A stretch of 47,935 nucleotides of DNA, taken from the NCBI GenBank assembly GCA_002428445.1, contig DIWJ01000043.1, positions 1 to 47,935 on the forward strand, read 5' to 3'. The notes beneath the pieces were generated by a model. The model made no database searches. It saw only the letters and a program-made list of their open reading frames with translations, and was not told the origin of the DNA. The stretch comes from Syntrophaceae bacterium UBA6109. Lineage in GTDB: Bacteria; Desulfobacterota; Syntrophia; Syntrophales; UBA6109. Within the stretch, counting starts at the first letter, position 1, and each line of letters opens with the position of its first letter. Below, piece after piece: positions 8,005 through 16,567 of the stretch. The translations under genes and the position numbers were made by a program.

Positions 8005-9972
8005 CTATCCGGCCTCGGTGATCTTATTTTCTGCCATTCGATACAGATAGGCCCCCTTCTTGTTGCCGTACCAGACAACTTCCCTGCACCAGAATTCCCA
8101 TGACGGCCAGGCGCTGGCCTCTCTGTCGATGATGTGACGGTAGTTGCCACTTTTCAGAGGAACTGAAATACCTTTCAGGGCTGATGTGTACAACTCCCAA
8201 ATGTTATGTCCAAGCGTCACGGCGGCATTCTCCTTCTGAAAAGGCTTTTTCAAAAGGACGTGGTTTAGGATCACCGCATCGTGGAGCGGACCCTCTGCTG
8301 CTTCTCCATTTCCGTCAAGAGAAAGGCGCTTCATCAAATGCTCCGCCTCGGCATAAAACTGGTCGAGCTCGCCTTGGGTACAAAGCCTGATAAACATCAA
8401 CTCATCTGCAGGCCACCAAAGATTCAGCCATTCCCTTGACTGGCAAAATTCCGCACCGCCGTTCTGCAGGTCCCCAGCTTTTTCAAAGAAGAATTGCCGA
8501 ATCCGGAAAAGGACGGGATAATCTTCACCGACATTCGCAAAGGCTTCAAGAAGCGTGCGATAACTCGTGGAAAAACATTGATGTAACAGGATAAAAGGTA
8601 TTTGGAGCAATTTGTCGAAATGGAGTAAAGAAGTGATCCATCCAAAAACCCTCACGCGAACCCACTCTTCCTTCGTCATTGAATTTGTGCCGACGACCAA
8701 TTCCTGGGTCTCTTCCACTTCCTCTTCATCCAAAAGGCTCCCGTGCGCGTTGATAATCTTCGTTTTAACGATCGCAAATCCATATCTTTTCTGGTACTGC
8801 TCATCCCCCATGTCCGAATTTGGAAGGATGGAAAGATTGTTAAACTGAATCCTGTGATGCTGCCCGCTTTCTATTACAGAGGACGCTCCATCAACAAAAG
8901 ATTCATACGTCTCGCAGGGCAATCCCAGAATAAGGTCTGTAAACGTCTCAATATTGTCCGCCGAGAATTTTTTCTGCAAGTCCTTGAAGTGTCCGATAGA
9001 AATATTCGACCGCTTAATGTGCGATAACGTTTCCCTGTTCAATGACTGCAAAGCAAGAGCCACGCCCTTGCTCAGCCCGGCTTCAGACATTATCTTTTCG
9101 ATCGCGTAAATGCGATCGGACGAATTTTTTGTGTTTTGCACTGAGAGGGCTTTCGGGAATCCCTTCGTCTTTTTGTTGGCCGAAAAATATTTGACAAATT
9201 CGATATCCCTCGGGAGTATTCCAAAATTCGCATCGCAGCAGAACACGAATTCGATCTCGTTGTTGCTGAACCAGTCGATTTCCCGATAAAGTCTTTCAAG
9301 ATCGAAGGCGAGCACCTTGCTTCTCGCGGCAGCCCCCCAGTCGCAGTACGCACAGGTGAATGGACACCCCCTGTTAGTCTCCCACAAAGCAATCCACTCC
9401 TCCTGAGGATACGCCTTCATGAGCGGCGCAAAAACGCCGCTCAAATAAGGAGATGGAATCGAATCAATGCAACCGATTCTTTCAACTGAAGGAGTAAGAA
9501 TCATCGCGCCATGATCGTCAAGAAAACCGATCCCGGGGATCTTCCGCCAATCCCCCGCAGCAAAATTTTCGAGAATCGACAGAGAAACCGCCTCGCCTTC
9601 ACCGGGCACGACAATGTCCACAAAGGGATGGGCCGCAAGAAATTCCCTTAATCTTCGAGATGGCACCTGCGGCCCGCCAAAGACGTTCACCACCTCCGGA
9701 TTCAATTGTTTGAGCTGTTCGGCAATCTTCAGCGAGAGTCCCATGTTCCACACATAAGCGCTGAAGAAAACGATCTGCGCAGGTTTGAGCCGTTCCACCG
9801 CGGGCACAACGTGAATCCTTTTGTAGAGTGGAAGAAGGAATTCTACCGGCAATGTCGCAGGAAGATGCTTCTGGATGTACGCCTGAATCAATCCGACTGA
9901 ATAGGGCAGATAATTGTGGTTTGCAAAGCTGTTATTGATCTGAACGAGACCGATGATTGTATGATTTCTCAT
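8005..9972 (-). CDS. B12-binding domain radical SAM protein
   Basis: This 655-residue protein has an N-terminal cobalamin-binding-like Rossmann domain (VFGGPQVP at 97-104, VDIVVPGEGE at 118-127) followed by a radical-SAM core with the cluster motif C203-x3-C207-x2-C210 inside GCPFTCAYCDWG. A long C-terminal region (about 400-655) has no motif I recognise. The B12 domain lacks an obvious DxHxxG base-off motif, as is usual for class B radical-SAM proteins. Such enzymes catalyse methylations, ring contractions or epimerisations. Its place between an aldo/keto reductase and a GT2 in a sugar operon suggests modification of a sugar or lipid-linked glycan; that is inference. It needs a 4Fe-4S cluster and low oxygen, which suits an anaerobe. 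Confidence 0.8.
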   Translation of the reverse strand: MRNHTIIGLVQINNSFANHNYLPYSVGLIQAYIQKHLPATLPVEFLLPLYKRIHVVPAVERLKPAQIVFFSAYVWNMGLSLKIAEQLKQLNPEVVNVFGGPQVPSRRLREFLAAHPFVDIVVPGEGEAVSLSILENFAAGDWRKIPGIGFLDDHGAMILTPSVERIGCIDSIPSPYLSGVFAPLMKAYPQEEWIALWETNRGCPFTCAYCDWGAAARSKVLAFDLERLYREIDWFSNNEIEFVFCCDANFGILPRDIEFVKYFSANKKTKGFPKALSVQNTKNSSDRIYAIEKIMSEAGLSKGVALALQSLNRETLSHIKRSNISIGHFKDLQKKFSADNIETFTDLILGLPCETYESFVDGASSVIESGQHHRIQFNNLSILPNSDMGDEQYQKRYGFAIVKTKIINAHGSLLDEEEVEETQELVVGTNSMTKEEWVRVRVFGWITSLLHFDKLLQIPFILLHQCFSTSYRTLLEAFANVGEDYPVLFRIRQFFFEKAGDLQNGGAEFCQSREWLNLWWPADELMFIRLCTQGELDQFYAEAEHLMKRLSLDGNGEAAEGPLHDAVILNHVLLKKPFQKENAAVTLGHNIWELYTSALKGISVPLKSGNYRHIIDREASAWPSWEFWCREVVWYGNKKGAYLYRMAENKITEAG

Positions 9973-10031
9973 GAACGCACCTGCACAGCGTAATGGGCCT
10001 GCTTGCCTTTCTTATGCACGAAAAGGATGGA

Positions 10032-11000
10032 TTACTCTGATCGTTTCCCTGCGGGAATAAAAAAAACTGACGAAGAATATATTTCTCGGATGAGGGAGAT
10101 TTCTTCTGCAGAAAGACAATCGAGGTCGCTCGCTGCCGTATTTTCTTCAACATGATTGCAGTGTGTCATGCCCGGTATGGTCGTGGAAATCCCGCTGAAA
10201 GCAAGGCAGAATTTCAAGGCAAAGCATGTTGCACTCCACCCGCGCGCTGTATAGAGAACCTTAAACTTGTCCATGGCGCCGGCCCATAGGTTTCTTTGAT
10301 CCCTTGACCAGTACGCACGGTGGTCGTCAGGCCCGAATTCAGTGTCGTGATCTATGCCCCCGCTTAAAAAACCGAAAGAAAGAGGTGTTCTTGCTATCAG
10401 GGCGTTATCACGCATCTGCGCCTTTTGAAGCAATCCGCAATCGATAAGACGTTGATCTATGATATTGAAATTCACCTGCAGCGTTTCAAACAGGTCAACG
10501 GAAAGGGCGCGGAGCCCCTCATCGGGGGAACGCACCGAGACTCCGATGAATCGGATTTTGCCTGACTGCTTCAAATTTTCAAGCGTCTTGAGCGTTTTAT
10601 CGTTGTTCCATACATCCGCAGTCGGACTGTGAAGCTGATACACATCAATGTAATCCGTCTGCAGTCTCCTCAGACTGCCCTCGACGCTTTCACAAATGTG
10701 TCTGACGGAGAAATCCTGCGTCATACTGGTGCCTTTATAAGATACAATTCCCGCCTTCGATGCGATAACGATTTTGTCTCTCACATCCTTCAGGGTTGCA
10801 CCGATGATCCTTTCACTGCGGCCGGCGCCATAGGCATCCGCTGTGTCGAAAAAATTTATCCCTTTCTCAAAAGAAAGCCGCAATGCTCGCGAGGATTCAG
10901 AATCGTCGATTGGCCCATAGGCGTCTCCACCTATCCCCCACGCGCCGAAGCCTATTTCAGAAACCTTCAGTCCCGTCCTGCCCAGTTTGCGATATTTCAA
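10032..11000 (-). CDS. Aldo/keto reductase
   Basis: This 322-residue enzyme has the complete AKR catalytic tetrad: D52 and Y57 in FFDTADAYGAG, K82 in ASKAG and H124 in YQLHSP. The N-terminus MKYRKLGRTGLKVSEIGFGA is standard for the family, but the codon used is TTG, one base after the TGA of the upstream SDR gene (TGAATTG), so translation is probably coupled. AKRs reduce carbonyls with NAD(P)H. In a nucleotide-sugar operon the likely role is reduction of a keto-sugar intermediate or of a transketolase-derived carbonyl; the latter is speculative. It is followed by the B12/radical-SAM gene after about 60 bases. Confidence 0.85.
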   Translation of the reverse strand: MKYRKLGRTGLKVSEIGFGAWGIGGDAYGPIDDSESSRALRLSFEKGINFFDTADAYGAGRSERIIGATLKDVRDKIVIASKAGIVSYKGTSMTQDFSVRHICESVEGSLRRLQTDYIDVYQLHSPTADVWNNDKTLKTLENLKQSGKIRFIGVSVRSPDEGLRALSVDLFETLQVNFNIIDQRLIDCGLLQKAQMRDNALIARTPLSFGFLSGGIDHDTEFGPDDHRAYWSRDQRNLWAGAMDKFKVLYTARGWSATCFALKFCLAFSGISTTIPGMTHCNHVEENTAASDLDCLSAEEISLIREIYSSSVFFIPAGKRSE

Positions 11001-11001
11001 T

Positions 11002-11985
11002 TCAAGTCTCTGATTTCATTTTCAGCTTGCTGGAAACCCTCAACAAAGAGGGATTCGTCTCATAGGTATCGATAAACCACCGGATGGTCTTCTCAACCCC
11101 TGTCCGGAAGGGTGTGTAGCAAAACCCGGACATTCCGACGAACATGGAATTGTCCGTGCTCTTTTTCTGAATGCCCTGCGGCTTTGTTAGATCAAATTCT
11201 ATCCGTCCTTTGTCGATATCCATGACTTCCGCAATCATATAGGCAATCTCTTTAACGGAATGCTCTTCCGTACTACCGATGTTCAGCACCTGCTCGCCAT
11301 CATAATGGAAAAAACTCCACATATAAGCTCGCGCTATATCTTTTGAATATGTATACTCCCTTAATGGCGACCCGTCTCCCCAGATAACGATTTTTGATTC
11401 ATTATATTTGTTCTCATAGAACCTGCGTATCAACGCCGGAAGCATCGATGCATCTTCGTAGTTGAAGCTGTCGTGCTCCCCGAATATCCCGTTGGGAATC
11501 AAACCAACGACATTCATCCCGTATTCAGTGCGATACGCTTTGATGGAAATATCCACAAGTCTCTTTGCAAATGCATAGCTTGCATTGGACGGATGCGGAT
11601 AGCCTTCGTGAATGGCATCCTCCCTGAGAGGATTCGGGGCATTTGCGGGGTACATTCCCGAACTCAGGGTCATGATGGTTTTTCTCACCTTGAAGCTTCT
11701 TGCGGCCTCCAATACGTTCAAGGTCATCAATACATTGTCGCGAAGAAGCGTCGCAGGGTGGTTGATGCTAAGCCCGACGCCGCCGCTGAGCGCCGCGAGA
11801 TGAATGATCGCATCGGGCCTGCAGCGATCCACAAATTGCATGGTTTCTCCGGCGTTCGTCAGGTCGCAGTCTTTAAAGCTGATTGGAAGGAATTGACATT
11901 CCGGGTAGTCATTTTGCAGAGAGCAAAGAGCGCTGCCAACAAGAGCAGTCCCTCCGGTAACAAGTATTCTCGTTCTGCCTTTGAT
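11002..11985 (-). CDS. GDP-L-fucose synthase-like SDR with a non-AUG start
   Basis: This extended SDR resembles GDP-fucose synthase: TLSSGMYP (about residues 106-113) holds the active-site Ser, and YAFAK (137-141) the Tyr and Lys. The first ATG, at 11841, would remove the cofactor fold. The open frame upstream of it encodes RILVTGGTALVGSAL, a perfect NAD(P)-binding motif, so the real protein begins earlier. There is no ATG, GTG or TTG between that motif and the in-frame TAG that ends the upstream transketolase gene (11998-12000). The best-placed codon is ATC at 11985, seven bases after GGGGAG, giving 327 residues; CTG at 11991 is the alternative. Either initiation is non-canonical, the base is a variant or error, or the TAG is read through. 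Confidence 0.75.
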   Translation of the reverse strand: MKGRTRILVTGGTALVGSALCSLQNDYPECQFLPISFKDCDLTNAGETMQFVDRCRPDAIIHLAALSGGVGLSINHPATLLRDNVLMTLNVLEAARSFKVRKTIMTLSSGMYPANAPNPLREDAIHEGYPHPSNASYAFAKRLVDISIKAYRTEYGMNVVGLIPNGIFGEHDSFNYEDASMLPALIRRFYENKYNESKIVIWGDGSPLREYTYSKDIARAYMWSFFHYDGEQVLNIGSTEEHSVKEIAYMIAEVMDIDKGRIEFDLTKPQGIQKKSTDNSMFVGMSGFCYTPFRTGVEKTIRWFIDTYETNPSLLRVSSKLKMKSET

Positions 11986-11997
11986 AAACAGTCTCCC

Positions 11998-12954
11998 CTA
12001 CGATCCTTTTCGCATTTCGTTAATCGTGTTGACGATGCTTTCCTCATCAATACCGTTCAATTTGTGCAGATATTCCCTGGATCCCAGTTCGAAAACATGC
12101 CTTTCGCTGAAGCCCATTCTTTTTATTTCGCCGCTGTCGTTGCTCCGAATTCCCGATATCAGACTGTCAAGCCCGCCTCCATGGATAAAGCCCTCTTCAA
12201 GGGTTACGAGTTTGCGATACTTCTTTAAAGTATTGCATAGTGCATCCTCGTTGAGCGGCTTCAGCATAAATACATCGACAACCCCAACGTCGACATTTCT
12301 CTCGCCCAGTATCTCTGCAATCTTCAGCGCCTTGTGGGTCATGTAACCAGTCGAAACGATGCCAATGCCGTCTTTACCCCTTTTCAATTCGCAAAAACCA
12401 TCTTCAAAATTGACTTCATCGCCTTTGTAGATCTCAGCTACCGCTTTCCCCTCCAGACGGAGATATTTCGGTTTGTGTACTGTCAGAGTATTATCAACAA
12501 ATTTCTCCACCAGCGTGCAATCGCTGGGGACGAACGTCGTAAAATTTGGAAGGAGCCTCATGAGCGTCAGATCTTCAAGACAATGGTGGGTTGGCCCGGA
12601 TACATTATAGCTTAAGCCGGCGCTGACGCCGATGAGATTCACGTTAAGAGGCTTTGTTTGAGCCATAAGCGATAAGTTCGTGCGTATCTGCTCGTAACAG
12701 CGCATCGTAATGAAAGCCGACACCGCGTAAGCATACACGATAAATCCTTCCAGGGCGAATCCTGTCGCGACATTTATCAAATTTTGTTCCGCAATTCCCA
12801 CATTGATAAACCGGTCGCTAAATTTCTCCTTCAGCTTATCCAGCGCAGGGGCCCCAAAATCTGCGGATAGGAACATGATCCTTTCATCACCATGCATTCT
12901 GGTGAAGATGTTTTCAATCAACACATTTCTCATTATCCTTGGCTGCTGCTGCAT
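11998..12954 (-). CDS. Transketolase, C-terminal subunit (split enzyme)
   Basis: This 318-residue protein matches the pyrimidine-binding and C-terminal domains of transketolase. NVGIAEQNLINVATG at 51-65 contains the catalytic glutamate (E56) that activates thiamine diphosphate. LGSREYLHKLNGID near the end is typical of split TktB/DXS-like subunits. It pairs with the N-terminal subunit just upstream (1-base gap) to form an alpha2-beta2 enzyme that moves two-carbon ketol units between sugar phosphates. A split transketolase inside an O-antigen operon suggests a dedicated role: supplying sedoheptulose 7-phosphate, or adding a C2 unit to a keto-sugar. Its stop codon is in frame with the following SDR, which has no normal start. 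Confidence 0.88.
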   Translation of the reverse strand: MQQQPRIMRNVLIENIFTRMHGDERIMFLSADFGAPALDKLKEKFSDRFINVGIAEQNLINVATGFALEGFIVYAYAVSAFITMRCYEQIRTNLSLMAQTKPLNVNLIGVSAGLSYNVSGPTHHCLEDLTLMRLLPNFTTFVPSDCTLVEKFVDNTLTVHKPKYLRLEGKAVAEIYKGDEVNFEDGFCELKRGKDGIGIVSTGYMTHKALKIAEILGERNVDVGVVDVFMLKPLNEDALCNTLKKYRKLVTLEEGFIHGGGLDSLISGIRSNDSGEIKRMGFSERHVFELGSREYLHKLNGIDEESIVNTINEMRKGS

Positions 12955-12955
12955 T

Positions 12956-13777
12956 TCAATTTCCTATCAGCTTATCGATCTCGTCGCTCCTCAGCGACTT
13001 TATGTGGCAGAGCGAGTCGCCTTCCAATTGAGGCACTCCCTTGCCTTTCACTGTATTGGCGATCATGACCCTGGGACAGGAACTTTCGTCATCCTTTATC
13101 TTCTTCAGTCTGGTATATACTTCGGTGATGTCGTGCCCATCTACGACATCGACTTTCCAGCGGAAGGCTTCGAATTTTTCGTTCAAAGGCTCCAGATCCA
13201 AGACTTTTTTGCAATAATCCAACATGCAGATCTTGTTATAATCGATAATCAGAATGAGATTGTCGATCTTATGGTGCCCGGCAAACATGATGGCCTCCCA
13301 TACGGAACCTTCATACAATTCACCGTCACCCATCAGGACAAACACCTTTGAGCCGTTCTTCTTCCTCTTCAACGCAAGGGCGGAACCGCAAGCGACCCCA
13401 AGCCCCTGACCGAGGGATCCGTTGATCGTCTCAACACCCGGGATCATCGTGTCCGGAATTCCCCCCAAAAAAGATCCCTCGCTGCAAACCTTACTCAATG
13501 AACCCCGATCGAAGAAACCGAGATCGGCTAAAATGGGATACATCGACACCGCTCCATGTCCCTTGCTGATAATGAACCGATCTCTATGGTCCCATTGCAG
13601 ATCGTCATGCTTGAAGGCCAGAATCTCACCATAGTACAGTGAAACGAATACTTCAATGTCCGACAGTGAGGAGGCAAGCCGCGTCTCCGGGGCGATCCTG
13701 TGGATTTTCAATGTTTCTTGTCTGACCCAGTGGACCCTGTCAAGAAGATACTGAATCTTGTCACTCTCGTTTTTCAT
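12956..13777 (-). CDS. Transketolase, N-terminal subunit (split enzyme)
   Basis: This 273-residue protein is the thiamine-diphosphate pyrophosphate-binding half of transketolase. It has SKGHGA at 71-76, GSLGQGLG at 120-127, and the GDG signature at 150-152 (MGDGELYEGSVWEA) leading to the metal-ligand Asn in IDYN (178-181). The length is typical for stand-alone N-terminal subunits (270-285). It starts immediately after the TGA of the SDR upstream and is followed one base later by the C-terminal subunit, so the two are made together. Which sugar substrates it uses cannot be read from the sequence; the context points to the activated-sugar pathway rather than central metabolism. Confidence 0.88.
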   Translation of the reverse strand: MKNESDKIQYLLDRVHWVRQETLKIHRIAPETRLASSLSDIEVFVSLYYGEILAFKHDDLQWDHRDRFIISKGHGAVSMYPILADLGFFDRGSLSKVCSEGSFLGGIPDTMIPGVETINGSLGQGLGVACGSALALKRKKNGSKVFVLMGDGELYEGSVWEAIMFAGHHKIDNLILIIDYNKICMLDYCKKVLDLEPLNEKFEAFRWKVDVVDGHDITEVYTRLKKIKDDESSCPRVMIANTVKGKGVPQLEGDSLCHIKSLRSDEIDKLIGN

Positions 13778-14734
13778 TCAGTTACCCGTTTTTTCTCTGT
13801 TCTCCCGATACCATTTGTACGTTATCCGCAGACCGTCTTCAATGGATGTGGCGGGTTCCCATCCCAATTGAAAGATTTTCGAACTGTCCAGAAGTTTTTG
13901 GAAAGGACCGTCAGGTTTCGATATATCCCATCTGATTTTTCCACTGTACCCTATTTCTCCTGCGATCAGATTGGCCAGTTCGCTGATGGAAAGATCGACT
14001 CTCGTACCGACGTTATAATGTGTGTTCTCAAGTTTTTCTGCATTCTGCACCATGAAGATCGATGCCTCAGCCACATCCTCGGAAAAAATAAATTCTCTTC
14101 GAGGGTTGCCGCTTCCCCAAAGCGTAACTTCCTCCAATCCGAGTTCTTTGGCTTCATGGAACCTCTTTATCAAGGCGGAAAATACGTGAGAATGTTCAAT
14201 GCTGAAGTGGTCGTTTGGACCATATAGAGTGCTGGGAATGAGACAAATGAACCGATTCGTCTGGTACTGAATGTTGTAAGCCTTGGATGCAAGAATGCCG
14301 CTCAACTTAGCGGCGGCATAGGCCTCGCTCGTTTCTTCCAGCGATCCTTTCAGAAGGAATGACTCTTGAATAGGCTGCTTTGAGTCCTTTGGATATGTGC
14401 AGGAGGATCCGTAATAAACAACGTGCTTTGCTTCACATCTATTGGAAGCTTCGAAAACAATATTCTGAACCATGGAGTTTTCGTATAGAAACGATGCTGG
14501 ATAGGTGCTGCACATTCTGATATTACCAGCGCGTCCAGCAGCCATAAATACGATTTCGGGTCTTTCTTCGCTGAAAAAATCGTCCACGGCTCTCTTGTCA
14601 GTCAGTTCCATCTCCTGATGGGAGCGCGTTACAATGTTCGTCCAGCCGGACTCCGTCAGTTTCTTCATCAGTGCTGACCCGAGAAGCCCCTTGTGCCCTG
14701 CTACGAATATTTTGGAATTCTTCGATATTTTCAT
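13778..14734 (-). CDS. GDP-L-fucose synthase-like SDR (epimerase/reductase)
   Basis: This 318-residue extended SDR has the fucose-synthase-type cofactor motif AGHKGLLGSAL (12-22), the NIRMCSTYP segment (71-79) that follows AAGRAG, the catalytic GSSCTYP (109-115) and YAAAK (139-143). Fucose synthase converts GDP-4-keto-6-deoxymannose to GDP-fucose by 3,5-epimerisation and 4-reduction; homologues act on GDP-heptose intermediates in capsule loci. No GDP-mannose 4,6-dehydratase is recognisable in the window, whereas heptose kinase- and guanylyltransferase-like genes are directly upstream, so a GDP-heptose substrate is at least as likely. Its ATG overlaps the GHMP kinase stop (ATGA). A second homologue is at 11002. 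Confidence 0.82.
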   Translation of the reverse strand: MKISKNSKIFVAGHKGLLGSALMKKLTESGWTNIVTRSHQEMELTDKRAVDDFFSEERPEIVFMAAGRAGNIRMCSTYPASFLYENSMVQNIVFEASNRCEAKHVVYYGSSCTYPKDSKQPIQESFLLKGSLEETSEAYAAAKLSGILASKAYNIQYQTNRFICLIPSTLYGPNDHFSIEHSHVFSALIKRFHEAKELGLEEVTLWGSGNPRREFIFSEDVAEASIFMVQNAEKLENTHYNVGTRVDLSISELANLIAGEIGYSGKIRWDISKPDGPFQKLLDSSKIFQLGWEPATSIEDGLRITYKWYRENREKTGN

Positions 14735-15843
14735 TTTTCCGCCGAAGGGTCACGTCGTTTTGCCGATACAAGATCACCTGCTGCGCTATCCATTTTAAGT
14801 TCTTTGAACGGATTGATGGGATTTCTTCTACGCTCCTCATCCAAGTCGGGGTGGTTGTCGCGAGGGTCGTAAAATATGACTTGGCTTCCGGCATTCTCAA
14901 ACTGAAACGGGACATAGATCAGGTTACTGAAGGTAGCGATAATTTTTTTCTGCGCATCCGGTGGCGCGAAGAGGAGCATAAAACCACCTCCGCCTGCACC
15001 AAGAAGCTTGCCTCCAATGGCTCCGAGTTTCAGCGCCCGATTATATAAGTCATCCACACTTTCGTTTGTCACATGAGTGCTGAGGCTCTTCTTTATGCAC
15101 CAGGCCTCATGCAGCAGTTTCCCGAAAAAAACGATATCGGAAGAACCGTTCAGGAGTGAAAGGGCGTCCCCGACAAGCCTTTGAAATTCACTCATCTGCC
15201 GCCCGCGCGACTGGATATTATTTACATAGCTTTCGGCTACGTGCGCCGCCGTGCGTTTTATCCCCGTATAGAACAACATCATGTGCGCGTTCAGCTCAGC
15301 GACCCTTGATCTGTCAATCGTGATCGGTATCACGGATATATCGCCACCCTGCGGGAAGACAATCCGATTCAGTCCTCCGTAGGTAGCCAAGACCTGATCT
15401 TGCGATCCGACCGTCTCCTTCATGACTTGCTGCTCAAGGTAGATACTCTCTTGCGCAAGTCGATGCTTATCGATCATACGGCCTTCAAGAGAGTATAGAG
15501 CATGCAGCAGGCCAACCACAAACGATGAGCTCGATCCTATGCCGCTGCGCGCCGGAAGGTCGCCGTCATGATGAATTTCCACCCCTCTGTGAATGTTCAG
15601 AAAGCGCAGTCCCTCACGCACGGCAGGATGCTGAATTTCATCGACCGAAGAGCAATTCTCTATCTTCGAATAGACGATCCTGATTCTATGCTCAAAAAAC
15701 GGCGGCAAATAACGACACGTCAAATAGCAGTACTTATCTATCGTTGTTGCGAGCACTTCCCCGCCGTTCTTCAGGTACCATCCCGGATAATCTGTGCCTC
15801 CTCCAAAGAAGGAGATTCGGTAAGGGGTTCTGGTGATAATCAT
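14731..15843 (-). CDS. hddA: GHMP kinase, HddA/WcbL-like heptose-7-phosphate kinase
   Basis: This 370-residue sugar kinase opens with TRTPYRISFFGGGTDYP (4-20), the signature of HddA/WcbL kinases that phosphorylate D-glycero-D-manno-heptose 7-phosphate at O1. The GHMP glycine/serine-rich ATP loop is PARSGIGSSSSF (97-108), and the C-terminal motif KLLGAGGGGFMLL (about 285-297) completes the active site. Substrate assignment within GHMP kinases is uncertain, since fucokinase-like enzymes look similar. The neighbouring guanylyltransferase-like gene, with which it overlaps by four bases, supports a GDP-heptose route. The isomerase GmhA and phosphatase GmhB needed for that route are not in the window. 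Confidence 0.75.
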   Translation of the reverse strand: MIITRTPYRISFFGGGTDYPGWYLKNGGEVLATTIDKYCYLTCRYLPPFFEHRIRIVYSKIENCSSVDEIQHPAVREGLRFLNIHRGVEIHHDGDLPARSGIGSSSSFVVGLLHALYSLEGRMIDKHRLAQESIYLEQQVMKETVGSQDQVLATYGGLNRIVFPQGGDISVIPITIDRSRVAELNAHMMLFYTGIKRTAAHVAESYVNNIQSRGRQMSEFQRLVGDALSLLNGSSDIVFFGKLLHEAWCIKKSLSTHVTNESVDDLYNRALKLGAIGGKLLGAGGGGFMLLFAPPDAQKKIIATFSNLIYVPFQFENAGSQVIFYDPRDNHPDLDEERRRNPINPFKELKMDSAAGDLVSAKRRDPSAEK

Positions 15844-16553
15844 AATTTCTTGAAAAGCAGATCCGCTTTCGCGTAATCATCGGGGGTCCCGATGTCTAAA
15901 AAAATAGCCTCATTCGTGAACCCATAGAATTTCTTCCCAATGAATAACGGGAGAATTTCTCTCTCTAAAGAGACACAACGATCCTGCGGAATCGATGCAA
16001 TGATCTCCCGGTCCAGGAAATAGACTCCTGCATTAATCCATCCCCGTCCCGCAAATGCACCTTTTTCTTCAAAAGCCAGGATACCATTCCGTTCGTCGAT
16101 TTTAACGCGGCCATATCTACTCGTGTTGCTGACAGAAGTCAAGATAATTGACGCAACTGCGCTATTTTGCTCATGGAAATTCAAAAAGTCCCACAAATCA
16201 CATTCGCAGTAGGAGTCTCCATTCATGACCAGGACGGTGTCGGAATTCATCAAGCTCAGTGCATTGCGGAGTGCGCCTCCGGTGCCCAGGGGTTCATATT
16301 CATACGAATAACGCAGAGACAGATTTCCGTAAGACGGACCCATTTCCGCTTCTATGTACTTCCCCATGTATCCTACGCAGAGGATGATATCCTTGAAGCC
16401 CGCAGCGTTGAGCTGATCCAAGATGTAGGCCAAAAAGGGCCTTCCATGAATCAAGGCCATCGCCTTAGGGCGATCGCTTACAACAGGCTTCAAGCGAGAT
16501 CCCAAGCCACCGACGAGGATGGCTGTGCTGATATTCTTCAATCGCAATACCAT
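15840..16553 (-). CDS. hddC: Sugar nucleotidyltransferase, HddC-like (heptose-1-phosphate guanylyltransferase)
   Basis: This 237-residue enzyme is a GT-A-like nucleotidyltransferase with the pyrophosphorylase motif AILVGGLGSRL (11-21), the conserved DRPKAM lysine region (28-32), LGTGGAL and the metal-binding VMNGDSY. HddC-type enzymes join heptose 1-phosphate and GTP to make GDP-heptose; close relatives use other sugar 1-phosphates. The ATG at 16553 is chosen. A TTG at 16571 that overlaps the upstream stop codon would add six residues. The gene overlaps the downstream kinase gene by four bases, so activation by kinase and guanylyltransferase is coupled at the translation level. The sugar is inferred from context. 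Confidence 0.72.
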   Translation of the reverse strand: MVLRLKNISTAILVGGLGSRLKPVVSDRPKAMALIHGRPFLAYILDQLNAAGFKDIILCVGYMGKYIEAEMGPSYGNLSLRYSYEYEPLGTGGALRNALSLMNSDTVLVMNGDSYCECDLWDFLNFHEQNSAVASIILTSVSNTSRYGRVKIDERNGILAFEEKGAFAGRGWINAGVYFLDREIIASIPQDRCVSLEREILPLFIGKKFYGFTNEAIFLDIGTPDDYAKADLLFKKL

Positions 16554-16567
16554 GACTGTAAAAGCGA

